From Gammaproteobacteria bacterium (GTDB taxonomy: Bacteria > Pseudomonadota > Gammaproteobacteria > Chromatiales > Chromatiaceae), in contig JAGRGQ010000017.1 in NCBI GenBank assembly GCA_020445405.1, forward strand, positions 1-53,987: a DNA stretch of 53,987 nucleotides, read 5' to 3'. Below the pieces are notes generated by a model. That model was not told where the DNA came from and searched no databases. It saw only the letters and a program-made list of their open reading frames with translations. Below, piece after piece: positions 25,431 to 35,083 of the stretch. How positions within the stretch are numbered: the first letter of the stretch is position 1; each line of letters opens with the position of its first letter. The translations under genes and the position numbers were made by a program.

Positions 25431-26836
25431 ACGCCAGTCATCCGGGGCGTCGACTTTTTATCCTCGACACTAATGTGCTGATGCATGACCCCACAGCGAT
25501 TTTCCGGTTTCATGAGCACGATATTTTTCTGCCCATGAAGGTGCTGGAAGAGCTTGACCAGGGCAAGAAGGGCATGTCTGAAGTGGCCCGTAATGTGCGT
25601 CAGGCCTCGCGTTTCCTGGATGACCTTATCGCAGGCGCCAGAAAACAGGAGATCGATGCCGGTTTGCCCCTGCCCGCACCAAATAACGGTCCCAGTATCA
25701 ATTCCACATCACACGGGCGCCTCTTTTTCCAGACCGAGACACTGCCCAAACTTCTGCCTGGCTCGTTGCCGGGCAATACTCCGGACAACAATATTCTGGG
25801 GACGGCGCTCGCACTGCAGGAGAAGTTCCCGGACAGCAATGTGACGCTGGTGTCAAAAGATATCAACCTGCGGATCAAAGCCGCGCTGATCGGCATCAGT
25901 GCGGAAGACTATTACAACGACCAGGCGCTGGAGGATGTCAGCCTGTTGTACAGCGGCGAGGAGTCGATAGCAGGGGATTTCTGGGAGAGACACTCAACGG
26001 GGACCGACGTCTGGCAGCAGGACGGACGAACCTTCTACCGTATCAAGAGCCCCAGACCCGGACACTGTTATCCCAATGAGTGCCTGTTCATCGCGGGGAA
26101 ACAAAGCTTCGAGGCGATAGTCAAGCGTCAGGATAGCGAGGAGATCATCATCGAACTGTGCAGAGATTACCGCGACCATAAACATGCTGTCTGGGGTATC
26201 TCCGCGCGCAACAGGGAGCAGAATTTTGCACTGAATATGCTGATGGATCCGGACATCGACTTCGTCACGCTGCTGGGCACGGCCGGTACCGGTAAGACCC
26301 TGCTTGCGCTCGCCGCCGGTCTTGCCCAAACGCTCGACCGGAATCTGTACCGCGACATCATCATGACCCGGGTGACGGTACCGGTGGGCGAGGACATCGG
26401 TTTTCTGCCGGGCAGCGAAGAGGAGAAGATGACGCCCTGGATGGGTGCATTAATGGACAACCTGGAGGTACTGACTCAAACCGAAGGCGGTGAATGGGCC
26501 CGCGCCGCCACTGACGACCTGCTGCGCTCGCGCATTCACATCCACTCGCTCAATTTCATGCGTGGCCGTACTTTTCTGAACAAGTACATCATTCTGGACG
26601 AAGCACAGAATCTGACGCCCAAGCAGATAAAAACGCTGATCACCCGCGCCGGTCCGGGAACAAAGATAGTCTGTCTCGGCAACATTGCCCAGATCGACAC
26701 ACCCTACCTCACCGAAATCACCTCCGGACTGACCTACGCGGTGGACCGCTTCAAGCACTGGGAACACAGCGGCCATATCACACTGCTGCGGGGTGAGCGT
26801 TCGCGGCTGGCAGATTTCGCCTCGGACGCGCTCTAG
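25427..26836 (+). CDS. PIN-domain and PhoH-family ATPase (YlaK-like)
   Basis: The 469-residue protein begins at ATG 25427, overlapping the bcp stop; the frame extends further upstream without a better start. An N-terminal PIN nuclease domain (FILDTNVLMHDP, about 8-140, with acidic residues including EELD) is followed by a PhoH ATPase domain with Walker A GTAGTGKT, a Walker B ILDEAQN and QTLDRNLYRDIIMTR. PIN-PhoH proteins are RNA-directed ribonuclease/helicase-like enzymes. The order gcvR-bcp-phoH is common in gammaproteobacteria. Confidence 0.92.
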   Translation: MNASHPGRRLFILDTNVLMHDPTAIFRFHEHDIFLPMKVLEELDQGKKGMSEVARNVRQASRFLDDLIAGARKQEIDAGLPLPAPNNGPSINSTSHGRLFFQTETLPKLLPGSLPGNTPDNNILGTALALQEKFPDSNVTLVSKDINLRIKAALIGISAEDYYNDQALEDVSLLYSGEESIAGDFWERHSTGTDVWQQDGRTFYRIKSPRPGHCYPNECLFIAGKQSFEAIVKRQDSEEIIIELCRDYRDHKHAVWGISARNREQNFALNMLMDPDIDFVTLLGTAGTGKTLLALAAGLAQTLDRNLYRDIIMTRVTVPVGEDIGFLPGSEEEKMTPWMGALMDNLEVLTQTEGGEWARAATDDLLRSRIHIHSLNFMRGRTFLNKYIILDEAQNLTPKQIKTLITRAGPGTKIVCLGNIAQIDTPYLTEITSGLTYAVDRFKHWEHSGHITLLRGERSRLADFASDAL

Positions 26837-26972
26837 CCCCAATACCTCACCGGTCAGACGCCGAATGCGGGCGTGGCAGAGTCTGGCGAACCGACTCTAC
26901 TCCCCCAGCATAAATAGAACCTATCTGACACTCCCCCGCGGCCGTGGGGACTGTGGGATGAGTTCTAATCTG

Positions 26973-28148
26973 TTATTTGGAGAGCACGCCGATCCCGGCA
27001 TCCAGACCTGCAAGGGTCAGTGGAAACATACGGTCTTGCAGCTGTTGACGTATCATTTGCGTGCTGCTGCTGTATTTCCAGTAGTCGGGCTCACTCGGAT
27101 TCAACCAGATCACCTTATCCCAGGTATCGATAATCCGCTGCATCCAGACTTGCCCCGGCTCCTGATTCCAGTGCTCAACGCTGCCGTTCTCCACCATCAG
27201 CTCGTACGGCGACATGGCGGCATCGCCGACGAAGATAACCCGGTAATCGCGGCCATAGGTGTGCAGCAGATCCAGTGTGGATATCGATTCGCTGAAACGC
27301 CGGTGGTTGCTGCGCCAGACTTTTTCGTAGACGCAGTTATGAAAATAGAAATGTTCAAGGTGCTTGAATTCGCTGCGGGCGGCCGAGAAGAGCTGTTCGC
27401 ACTCGCGAACGTAAGGGTCCATGGAGCCACCGACGTCGAGAAACAACAGTACCTTGACCGCGTTATGACGCTCGGGCACCATCTTGAGATCCAGAAAACC
27501 CGCATTGCGGGCGGTGGAGTCGATTGTATCATCCAGATCAAGCTCCTCAGCCGCGCCACTGCGGGCAAACTTGCGCAATTTGCGCAGTGCCACCTTGACA
27601 TTGCGGGTGCCGAGTTCGACGCCGTCGTCCAGATCCCGGAACTGCCGCTTTTCCCACACCTTCACAGCCCGCCTGTGGCGACTTTCGCCGCCAATTCTTA
27701 TCCCCTCCGGGTTGTATCCCCCGTGACCGAAGGGTGAGGTTCCGCCGGTTCCTATCCACTTGTTGCCGCCGGCATGGCGCCCCTGCTGTTGCTCCAGACG
27801 TTTTTTCAACGTCTCGAGCAGTTTATCCAGTCCTCCCAACGACTCAATTTTCGCCATCTCCTCCTCGCTGAACATCCGTTTCAGCTCCTGGCGCAACCAC
27901 TCATCGGGTAGCAGCGCCTGCATGAAGCCTTCGATCTGCTGCAGCCCGTGAAAATAGCCGCCAAACGCCCGGTCGAAGCGATCAAAATACTTTTCGTCCT
28001 TCACCAGGCAGACGCGGGCCAACAGATAAAAATCATCCACGCTGGCAAACGCCAGCTTGTGATCCAGTGCATCAATCAGCAGCAGAAGCTCCTTGATCGT
28101 GACCGGCAGCTGGGCTTTACGCAGCGACAGGAAGAAATCGATCAGCAT
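26973..28148 (-). CDS. CoxE-like VWA-domain protein
   Basis: The 391-residue cytosolic protein has an N-terminal helical region (LIDFFLSLRKAQLPVTIKEL), a Gly-rich linker around 140-170, and a C-terminal von Willebrand A domain with a MIDAS-like DVGGSM (Ser in the metal site, Gly for the usual Ser). Such proteins partner MoxR-type AAA ATPases, and the moxR-like gene lies 45 bases upstream on the same strand. The pair probably acts as a chaperone or metal-insertion machine; no client gene is adjacent. Confidence 0.88.
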   Translation of the reverse strand: MLIDFFLSLRKAQLPVTIKELLLLIDALDHKLAFASVDDFYLLARVCLVKDEKYFDRFDRAFGGYFHGLQQIEGFMQALLPDEWLRQELKRMFSEEEMAKIESLGGLDKLLETLKKRLEQQQGRHAGGNKWIGTGGTSPFGHGGYNPEGIRIGGESRHRRAVKVWEKRQFRDLDDGVELGTRNVKVALRKLRKFARSGAAEELDLDDTIDSTARNAGFLDLKMVPERHNAVKVLLFLDVGGSMDPYVRECEQLFSAARSEFKHLEHFYFHNCVYEKVWRSNHRRFSESISTLDLLHTYGRDYRVIFVGDAAMSPYELMVENGSVEHWNQEPGQVWMQRIIDTWDKVIWLNPSEPDYWKYSSSTQMIRQQLQDRMFPLTLAGLDAGIGVLSK

Positions 28149-28193
28149 CCGGTACTCCAGGCGAATCCCATAGCCGTGTTTTGTGAACCGTCC

Positions 28194-29039
28194 CTATCTC
28201 GATTCCCGGCGCACCATGAAAGCGAGTCTTTCCAGCATATGTACATCCTGCTCGTTTTTCAGCAGCGCGCCGTAAAGCGGTGGAATCGCCTTACTGCTCT
28301 CCTTTCCCTGCAGAATATCGACCGGTATGTTATCCGCCATCAACAGTTTCAGCCAATCGATCAGTTCTGAAGTGGAGGGCTTTTTCTTCAGTCCGCTTAT
28401 TTCGCGCACCCGGAAAAAAATCTCCATCGCCTCATCCACCAGCCGCTTTTGAATATCCGGATAGTGAACCCGCACAATCGCGGCCATGGTCTTCTTGTCC
28501 GGGAACTGGATGTAGTGAAAAAAGCAGCGGCGCAGAAAGGCATCCGGCAGCTCCTTCTCATTGTTGCTGGTGATGATGACAATGGGGCGGTGTCTGGCAA
28601 CTATCCGCGCTCCGGTCTCGTAGACGAAAAACTCCATCCGGTCGAGCTCCACTAGCAGGTCGTTGGGAAATTCGATATCTGCCTTGTCAATCTCATCGAT
28701 CAGCAGCACCACCGGTTCATCGCTTTCAAACGCCTGCCACATCATCCCTTTGCGGATATAGTTTCGGATTTCGTGAACCCGGGCGTCGCCCAGCTGGGAA
28801 TCGCGCAGCCGCGACACCGCGTCGTATTCATACAAACCCTGGTGCGCCTTGGTGGTGGATTTGATATGCCAGCTCAGAATAGGCTTTCCCAACGCCGCGG
28901 CCACCTCCTCGGCCAGCATTGTTTTTCCGGTTCCCGGTTCTCCCTTTATCAACAGCGGGCGTTGCAGCGTAATTGCGGCATTGACCGCCATCTGCAAATC
29001 CTCTGTGGCGACATAGCGGTCTGTGCCTTCAAATCTCAT
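28194..29039 (-). CDS. MoxR-family AAA+ ATPase
   Basis: The 281-residue ATPase starts at ATG 29039 (MRFEGTDRYVATEDL); the frame is open upstream but without family similarity. It has Walker A GEPGTGKTMLAEE, Walker B VLLIDEIDKAD, sensor 1 IITSNNEKELP and an arginine finger region LRRCFFHYI. MoxR ATPases work with VWA proteins to mature enzyme complexes. It forms an operon with the CoxE-like gene downstream. Confidence 0.92.
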   Translation of the reverse strand: MRFEGTDRYVATEDLQMAVNAAITLQRPLLIKGEPGTGKTMLAEEVAAALGKPILSWHIKSTTKAHQGLYEYDAVSRLRDSQLGDARVHEIRNYIRKGMMWQAFESDEPVVLLIDEIDKADIEFPNDLLVELDRMEFFVYETGARIVARHRPIVIITSNNEKELPDAFLRRCFFHYIQFPDKKTMAAIVRVHYPDIQKRLVDEAMEIFFRVREISGLKKKPSTSELIDWLKLLMADNIPVDILQGKESSKAIPPLYGALLKNEQDVHMLERLAFMVRRESR

Positions 29040-29296
29040 GCCTTGACTCCGGTAGTCGAAATAATGCTGGGAACAGGATCCTGTGAAGCGGACATGCCGG
29101 CAAAAATCAGGAACCTTCCACACTCGTCGGACCTCGCCCGCGGGCCGAAACGCCTGTCCAACTGTAATTTCAATGATAGAGAGGATTGGCGCTCCCGCCA
29201 AGCCGCCGGAACTCTTCGACGGTCAATGGCAACCCGGAGAAGCGCGCAGACTGATCCGAATGTCCTGCCTCTGCGGGAGCTCCTGGCGCATCCGCC

Positions 29297-29749
29297 CTAC
29301 TGACCGCCGACCTGCGAAAATCCCGAGACTATCCGCAGTATTGCATTGCGGTTGGTCCAGGAGCTGGCCAGTAACGCTGCCTGACAAAACGGCAACCAGC
29401 GCAGCTGGGAATGCTCCTCGGGATTGAGACGGACTATCCTTTTTGCTGGCAGGCAGAGCCCGAACCAGTGCTCCCTGTTATAATACTCGCCCGGCGCATA
29501 GCGGGTTCGCCAGGGATGGATGATGGGGAAGCGCACCGAATGCCTGAAATCGACGAGACGCCCTCCGCAATCCAACCCGGTCTCTTCGCGCAGCTCCCGT
29601 TCTGCGGACTGCCGGGGGGTCTCACCCCATTCCAGGCTGCCGGTCACCGACTGCCAGAATTGCGCTGGCCGGGTACGCTTGAGCATCAGCACCTCCGCCG
29701 TCTGTGTATAGACCACCAGGAGTATGGATTCGGGCCGTTTGTAGCGCAT
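29297..29749 (-). CDS. nudB: Dihydroneopterin triphosphate diphosphatase NudB
   Basis: NudB hydrolyses dihydroneopterin triphosphate in folate synthesis. The 150-residue protein begins MRYKRPESILLVVYT and carries the Nudix box GX5EX7REUXEEXGU in SLEWGETPRQSAERELREETG. The ATG at 29749 matches E. coli NudB better than an upstream TTG at 29755. It lies about 217 bases downstream of aspS on the same strand, the usual aspS-nudB order. Confidence 0.92.
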   Translation of the reverse strand: MRYKRPESILLVVYTQTAEVLMLKRTRPAQFWQSVTGSLEWGETPRQSAERELREETGLDCGGRLVDFRHSVRFPIIHPWRTRYAPGEYYNREHWFGLCLPAKRIVRLNPEEHSQLRWLPFCQAALLASSWTNRNAILRIVSGFSQVGGQ

Positions 29750-29966
29750 AGTCAATGCCCATTCAGGTACGCACCTGCTCCGGACATCGATGACTTCGGG
29801 AGTGGCATGTCCGCTCTGATACCGCTACCTGTGCCCGCGTTGCCATCCGAAGTGCGCGTCCGCAAGCCGCGCTGCGCGGCACGGTACTGCACCTGCGGGC
29901 AACCGGCGCAACACAGCAGGGACGCGGACGCCATCCCCAGAGCTCCGGGCGCCTATGAGACGGGGT

Positions 29967-31760
29967 CTACCCGGCACGCTGCTCTTCGGTTTGGGGTTTA
30001 CGCACCCGTATGGAGAGTTCGCGCAGCTGCTCCGGGCTTACCTCCGAGGGTGCCGAGGTGAGCATGCATGCAGCGGTCTGGGTCTTTGGGAATGCCATCA
30101 CTTCACGAATCGAACCCGCCCCGGCCAGCAGCATCACCAGACGGTCCAGACCGAATGCGAGGCCGCCGTGCGGTGGACAGCCGTACTTGAGCGCGGCAAG
30201 CAGAAATCCGAACTTCTCCTGCGCCTCCTCCTCTCCGATGCCCAGTAGTCTGAAGACCTGTTCCTGCAGTTCCGGCCGGTGAATACGAATGGAACCGCCG
30301 CCCAGCTCGGTGCCGTTGAGCACCATATCGTAAGCGCGCGACAGGCAGGCGCCCGGATCGCTCTCGAGCATCGTCTGATGCTCTGTCTTGGGGGCGGTGA
30401 AGGGATGATGCAGCGCGGCCCAGCGATTCGCCTGCTCATCGCGTTCGAACATCGGAAAATCCACCACCCAGAGCGGCCGCCAGCCACTCTCCATCAACTG
30501 CCGGTCCTCGCCCAGTTTTATCCGCAGCGCGCCCAGCGCTTCATTGACGATGTTCGCCTTGTCCGAGCCAAAGAATATCAGGTCACCATCTTCAGCCCCG
30601 GTGCGTTGCAAAATAGTGTCCACCACATCGTCCGGCAGAAATTTAAGTATTGGCGACTGCAGTCCCTCAGGCCCCTTGGCGATCTCATTCACCTTGATGT
30701 AGGCCAGGCCCTTGGCGCCATAAATTCCGACCAGTCTGGTGTAGCCATCGATCTCCTTACGCGTCAATTCACTCCCATTGGGCAGGCGCAGCGCGGCCAC
30801 CCGGCCTTTCGGATCATTGGCCGGACCGGAAAAGACCTTGAATTCCACCGACTTCATCAGATCGCCCACATCCACCAGTTCCAGCGGGCAGCGCAGGTCG
30901 GGCCGGTCGGAACCGAACCGACGCACCGCCTCTGCATGGGACATGCGCGGAAACGGGTTGGGGAGCCGCTTTCCCAGTACGTTCTCGACCACCTGGCGGA
31001 TCATCTCCTCCATCAGGGTCATCAGCGCATCCTCGTCCATGAATGATGTCTCAATATCCAGCTGGGTGAATTCCGGTTGCCGGTCCGCGCGCAGATCCTC
31101 GTCACGGAAACAGCGGACCACCTGATAGTAGCGGTCCATGCCCGACATCATCAACAGCTGTTTGAACAGTTGTGGCGACTGGGGCAAGGCAAAAAACTTG
31201 CCGGGATGAGTGCGTGACGGCACCAGATAGTCGCGCGCGCCCTCCGGTGTCGCCTTGGTCAGCATTGGCGTTTCGATATCGAGAAAGCCGTTGTCGTCGA
31301 GAAAATTGCGCAGCGCACGCGTAATCTTTGCGCGCAGCCGGATTCGTTCCAGCATCTCCGGCCGGCGCAGATCGATGTAGCGGTAGCGCAGGCGAACCTC
31401 CTCGGATGCCTTCTCGTGTTCATCGAGCTGGAAGGGAGGTGTTTCCGAACGGTTCAGCACCTCCAGCTCCAACCCGAGGACTTCGATCTCGCCAGTGGAC
31501 AGATCCGGATTTTCCGACCCTGGCGGGCGCGCCCTGACCTTGCCCCTGAGCCGGACCACGAATTCGTTTCGCACCTGTTCCGCGATCCCGAAGACTTCGG
31601 GCAGTTCGGGGTCGCAGACCACCTGTACCAATCCTTCGCGATCACGCAAATCAATGAATATGACTCCTCCATGGTCGCGTCGGCGGTGAACCCAGCCGTA
31701 TAAATCAACCATCTGGTCGATATGGGATGCATTGACTTGTCCGCAGTATTGAGTACGCAT
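29967..31760 (-). CDS. aspS: Aspartyl-tRNA synthetase
   Basis: AspRS charges tRNA with aspartate. The 597-residue class II synthetase begins [15 protein letters not shown], has an N-terminal OB-fold ([22 protein letters not shown]), motif 2 ([20 protein letters not shown]), the bacterial GAD insertion and motif 3 ([13 protein letters not shown]). The ATG at 31760 is chosen because upstream in-frame codons add sequence unlike the family. It is flanked by DUF502 and nudB in the common gammaproteobacterial order. Confidence 0.96.
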   Translation of the reverse strand: MRTQYCGQVNASHIDQMVDLYGWVHRRRDHGGVIFIDLRDREGLVQVVCDPELPEVFGIAEQVRNEFVVRLRGKVRARPPGSENPDLSTGEIEVLGLELEVLNRSETPPFQLDEHEKASEEVRLRYRYIDLRRPEMLERIRLRAKITRALRNFLDDNGFLDIETPMLTKATPEGARDYLVPSRTHPGKFFALPQSPQLFKQLLMMSGMDRYYQVVRCFRDEDLRADRQPEFTQLDIETSFMDEDALMTLMEEMIRQVVENVLGKRLPNPFPRMSHAEAVRRFGSDRPDLRCPLELVDVGDLMKSVEFKVFSGPANDPKGRVAALRLPNGSELTRKEIDGYTRLVGIYGAKGLAYIKVNEIAKGPEGLQSPILKFLPDDVVDTILQRTGAEDGDLIFFGSDKANIVNEALGALRIKLGEDRQLMESGWRPLWVVDFPMFERDEQANRWAALHHPFTAPKTEHQTMLESDPGACLSRAYDMVLNGTELGGGSIRIHRPELQEQVFRLLGIGEEEAQEKFGFLLAALKYGCPPHGGLAFGLDRLVMLLAGAGSIREVMAFPKTQTAACMLTSAPSEVSPEQLRELSIRVRKPQTEEQRAG

Positions 31761-31815
31761 GTAATCTGTTCCGTTGATGGGATCCGGACAGCAGCCGGCC
31801 AAAAAATAGGAGATG

Positions 31816-32457
31816 TTAAGGTTTGCTTTTTTCTGCCGCAAGCGCCTTGGCTCTGCTGTTGGCATCGGGGACAACCGCACCCATCGACATCAGCATCTTG
31901 AGTCCGTCATCCACTTTCATATCCAGCTCTATCACATCGCTTCGGGGTACCATGACAAAGTAACCTCCGGTCGGATTGGGTGTGGTCGGAACATAGACAT
32001 TAATCACATCCTGCCCGGTTTTGGCCTGAGCTTCACCGACATCTGCGCCGGTCTGAAAAGCTATGGTCCAAAGCCCGCGCCGGGGAAACTCTATAAGCAG
32101 CACCTTGCGGAATGACTTGCCTTTATCGCTGAATACGGTCTCGGCGAGCTGTTTGGCACCCGAATAGATAGAGCGCACCAGGGGGATTCTGGCGAGGATA
32201 TGTTCCCACAGGGAGACCAGCGAACGTCCGAACAGGTTTGCCGCGAAAACGCCGGTAATGAAAACGATCAGCAGCGAGAGCACCACGCCAAGGCCGGGCA
32301 CGTGAAACCCCAGCAGATTTTCGGGTCGGTACGCCTCTGGAATGAGCAGCAGGCTCTTGTCCATCCAGTTCACCAGCATGCGAACAACCAGCAAGGTGAT
32401 TCCGATGGGCATCCAGACCAGAAGCCCGGCAACAAGGTAGCGCCGCAGGAAAGACAT
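31816..32457 (-). CDS. DUF502 family membrane protein
   Basis: The 213-residue protein starts with ATG 32457 (an in-frame TTG immediately precedes it). It has two membrane helices ([19 protein letters not shown] and [17 protein letters not shown]) and a conserved soluble part ([34 protein letters not shown]) typical of DUF502. Its function is unknown. It sits between fmdB and aspS, a conserved position in many proteobacteria. Confidence 0.92.
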   Translation of the reverse strand: MSFLRRYLVAGLLVWMPIGITLLVVRMLVNWMDKSLLLIPEAYRPENLLGFHVPGLGVVLSLLIVFITGVFAANLFGRSLVSLWEHILARIPLVRSIYSGAKQLAETVFSDKGKSFRKVLLIEFPRRGLWTIAFQTGADVGEAQAKTGQDVINVYVPTTPNPTGGYFVMVPRSDVIELDMKVDDGLKMLMSMGAVVPDANSRAKALAAEKSKP

Positions 32458-32481
32458 CAACTTAGACCTGTTGACATCAAA

Positions 32482-32769
32482 TTAACTTCCGGTCGCAGAT
32501 TTATCCGGCTTCGACTCCTTCTTGGGCTCTTTCGGCGCCTCTTTTGTCGAGTCCGACTTGTTGGAATCGTGGAGATTCTTCTTTTTTCCATTTTTGAAGT
32601 CGGTTTCGTACCAGCCGCCGCCTTTCAGTCGGAAAGCCGCCGCCGATATCTGTTTTTTCAGGGCGGCCTTGCCACAGTGAGGGCATTCGGTCAGCGGCGC
32701 GTCGCTCATTTTCTGCATCGCCTCCAGTTCGTGGCCGCAGGCATCACAACGGTATTCATATAAGGGCAT
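32482..32769 (-). CDS. FmdB-family zinc ribbon protein
   Basis: The 95-residue protein begins MPLYEYRCDACGHELEAMQ and has two CxxC pairs (CDAC, CPHC) forming a zinc ribbon, then a Lys/Ser/Asp-rich low-complexity tail. FmdB proteins are small putative regulatory proteins. The frame is open far upstream, but MPLYEYRC is the conserved start. It heads the fmdB-DUF502-aspS-nudB run. Confidence 0.92.
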   Translation of the reverse strand: MPLYEYRCDACGHELEAMQKMSDAPLTECPHCGKAALKKQISAAAFRLKGGGWYETDFKNGKKKNLHDSNKSDSTKEAPKEPKKESKPDKSATGS

Positions 32770-33255
32770 CGCAATCTTCCAGGTCATCGGCACCCTTCCA
32801 CAGCGGATCCTGCGGCGCCGGAGAACAATCTTAAAATCGGAGAATATTACCACAGCCGGGGAAAAGCGGTTACACGCTGAGCATGGTACCACGCGGAAGC
32901 ATATGCTGACGCCACTCCGGCATCCGGTGGGGTGATGGAGAGTGGGCAATCCCGCTGTTTCCAGACAGAGGCAATCCGGCGCAGCGGAAGAGTTTCCATC
33001 GGGATGACCGGAACCCGTCTCATGCTTACCCGCAAACCGCATTACCGACGTAACCCATTGGGAACCGGACGCTTTTCTCTCCCGGATTTGTTGCGGCCCA
33101 TCTAGACAGCATCGGCTGCACCGTGCATGCCGCATCGCACCGGGAAGCGAAAAAATCCATGGTCAGGGCCGCAGGGGAACATGAGACAGGCTCGGCTACT
33201 CCTTCAAGGTATCAACTACGGATTCAGCATCCGCAATTATACCCTTGAAGGAGTA
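32770..33255. repeat. Gene-free interval with a nested inverted repeat at its right end
   Basis: No gene is supported in these 486 bases. Directly beyond the pilZ stop, TACTCCTTCAAGG (33197-33209) and its exact complement (33243-33255) enclose a smaller hairpin CGGAT/ATCCG (about 33219-33233). No T run follows on either strand. The motif ATGAGACAGG at 33181-33190, and ATGAGACGGGTTCCGG read on the minus strand at 33023-33008, recur near 37545, hinting at a degenerate interspersed repeat. Confidence 0.5.
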
Positions 33256-33885
33256 CTAGTCGCCGTTGGACTTATTATCTTCCCGTTCCAGCCGCTGTTT
33301 GCGAAGCGTTTCGCTCTGCCGCTGAAGCACATGACGGATCAGGACATCGCGGTCGCGGTCACGCAGATGCCGGAAGTTAACCCGGGTCTGATAAACCCTG
33401 CTGCCATCGTCCGCCGACTGTAACATTTCGCAGGCAACCACCTCCGCGTAGAGAATCAGCCCGGTAAAAAAGGGCAGCAGCAGCTTCAACTCAAGCAACG
33501 TGCCGATCTCTGTGGGTTCCGGTGCGTTAAAGGCCATTCCACTGGCGCTCAGATTGACCGCACTGGCCGGCTGATCCGCCATTTCGTTGGTCCAGGTCAG
33601 AAAGGCCTTCCCCAGCAGATCGATCTTCTGATCCAGCGACTTCAGGTAATGAGCGATATCCGGGGAGTTTCCCTCGATTTTGCGCAATACGCCAGACATC
33701 TCCTGGCTGATCACCGCCAGGTTGCTCATGATGGTGAAATCGCTCTCCAGTCCCTTCTCCTGACGTTCCAGCTTTTTTGCCAGCGTACTCGGTGGGACCA
33801 TCTGAAAACTCAGGGCAACCGTGTCATCGATACGGAAGAACTCACGCCGCTCCCGTGATTGTTCGAGTTGATGATCGTCTGTCAT
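33256..33885 (-). CDS. PilZ-domain protein, probable c-di-GMP effector of motility
   Basis: The 209-residue protein starts at ATG 33885, 14 bases after the pomB stop. Its N-terminus has the Arg cluster ERREFFRID, resembling the PilZ RxxxR motif. A long helical middle (about 40-105) follows, then NLSASGMAF matching (D/N)xSxxG, and beta strands to the end. PilZ proteins bind c-di-GMP and, in YcgR and relatives, brake or tune flagellar stators. Its place after pomAB suggests such a role. The wide separation of the two motifs is unusual, so binding is inferred. Confidence 0.72.
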   Translation of the reverse strand: MTDDHQLEQSRERREFFRIDDTVALSFQMVPPSTLAKKLERQEKGLESDFTIMSNLAVISQEMSGVLRKIEGNSPDIAHYLKSLDQKIDLLGKAFLTWTNEMADQPASAVNLSASGMAFNAPEPTEIGTLLELKLLLPFFTGLILYAEVVACEMLQSADDGSRVYQTRVNFRHLRDRDRDVLIRHVLQRQSETLRKQRLEREDNKSNGD

Positions 33886-33899
33886 GCGTATAACCCCGC

Positions 33900-34790
33900 T
33901 CAACCTTTCGAATCTTCGATAATCAGCATGTCACCTTTATCCACATCATTTCCGCGCTCCAGGATAAGCTCCACCCTCCGGTTGATCGCGCGGTTGGCTG
34001 GCGTGTCATTGGGTACCAGCGGCCTGGAGTCCGCGTGACCCTCGATCATAACCCGCGCCGGATCGATAGCGGGATTTTTCAACAATCCGTGTACCACAGT
34101 GACGGCACGCGCCGAGGAGAGCTCCCAGTTGGAGCGAAATCGGGCGGTGGAGATAGGGACGTTGTCCGTGTGTCCGGCGACAATGACATTTCCGGGAGAC
34201 TTGGCCACCGCCGCACTGATGCGGTCCATGACTGCGAGAAATCCCGCGTCCAGATCTGCGCTGCCGGAGGGGAACGATCCCTTCTCCTGGATCCTCACGA
34301 TGATCTTCGCCTCTTCGGTCTCCACGCTTACCAACCCCTCTTCGATCTCCTTTTTCAACGTCTCCTGCAACGCCTTGGCATCCTGCTCAACCTCCCGCTT
34401 TATTTTTTCCGCAACCGCCTCCATCACCGCGTCATCGACATCAACCTCACCCTTCTGCTCTTTTCCGTCATGGATATCGAGATTCTGCTGCTCGGCGTCG
34501 GTTGTCTGTTGGCGGATCTCATTGACCACTGCAGGCTCGGGACTGGTCGAGGGGCTAAACTCCTGCTTGATCACGCTGACTCCCTTGACGATGTCCATAA
34601 CGGGTATCTCCCGCTGAACCCCAAACGCATCCTTCATCGAATCCGCCATCTTCTTGAAGCGGATTGCGTCGATCTCTGCAAAGGAGAGAAGCAGCACGAA
34701 AAAGCACATCAACAGGGACATCAGATCTGCAAAAGTGGCTAGCCATGGCGGTAACCCGGTGTCACATCTGGGGCACTCTTCCGCTTCCAT
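33900..34790 (-). CDS. pomB: Flagellar stator protein PomB (MotB family)
   Basis: The 296-residue protein has one membrane helix with the ion-binding Asp (TFADLMSLLMCFFVLLLSF), nearly the Vibrio PomB sequence, a plug/linker rich in charged residues (about 90-165) and a C-terminal OmpA-like peptidoglycan-binding domain (VAGHTDNVPI, SSARAVTVVHGLL, NRRVELIL). With PomA it forms the stator, and the PomB-like helix suggests Na+ coupling. It is followed by the PilZ gene. Unusually, 293 bases separate it from pomA. Confidence 0.93.
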   Translation of the reverse strand: MEAEECPRCDTGLPPWLATFADLMSLLMCFFVLLLSFAEIDAIRFKKMADSMKDAFGVQREIPVMDIVKGVSVIKQEFSPSTSPEPAVVNEIRQQTTDAEQQNLDIHDGKEQKGEVDVDDAVMEAVAEKIKREVEQDAKALQETLKKEIEEGLVSVETEEAKIIVRIQEKGSFPSGSADLDAGFLAVMDRISAAVAKSPGNVIVAGHTDNVPISTARFRSNWELSSARAVTVVHGLLKNPAIDPARVMIEGHADSRPLVPNDTPANRAINRRVELILERGNDVDKGDMLIIEDSKG

Positions 34791-34793
34791 CAG

Positions 34794-35069
34794 TTAAGGC
34801 CTGTAATCAAGATCAAGATGCGCACGCCCGGCGTTGGCATCCAAAAGAGCCCGGTCGACCACGGGAAGTGCCGTTGGTACAAGGCGAAGTCTGGTGACTC
34901 CAAATGAGCGCTGTGCAACGCCGAATGGGCTCATTTGTCCGCCAACCCGAAGGGGCGGGGCCATTGCTGCCGTTGGCTGCGCTGCACTTTCACGCAAATC
35001 GGGAAGGGACACGAAGCTCAGTGTGCCTTGCCTGGCAAAAAAATGGCCACCGTCGATGAGTATCCGCAT
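34794..35069 (-). CDS. Hypothetical ORF inserted between pomA and pomB
   Basis: A 91-codon frame (MRILIDGGHFFARQG to LDLDYRP; a GTG nine bases upstream is an alternative start) fills the spacer. It has no clear ribosome site, no membrane segment and no family I recognise. pomA and pomB are normally adjacent or overlapping, so this looks like an inserted element or repeat, not an original gene. It is read in the same direction, and its stop lies 3 bases before pomB. Confidence 0.3.
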   Translation of the reverse strand: MRILIDGGHFFARQGTLSFVSLPDLRESAAQPTAAMAPPLRVGGQMSPFGVAQRSFGVTRLRLVPTALPVVDRALLDANAGRAHLDLDYRP

Positions 35070-35083
35070 AGTCTTCACTGGCG

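Noticed and set aside
26931..26955. GC-rich palindrome CCCCGCGGCCGTGGGG between the PhoH-like gene and the VWA gene
   Set aside because: Imperfect and without a T run on either strand, so it is not supported as a terminator.
29752..29934. 60-codon frame between nudB and aspS
   Set aside because: Composition and content look random, there is no ribosome site, and it overlaps the alternative nudB start.
32770..33135. Long upstream extension of the fmdB frame
   Set aside because: The conserved FmdB start MPLYEYRC at 32769 and its ribosome site mark the true start; the upstream sequence is unlike any protein.
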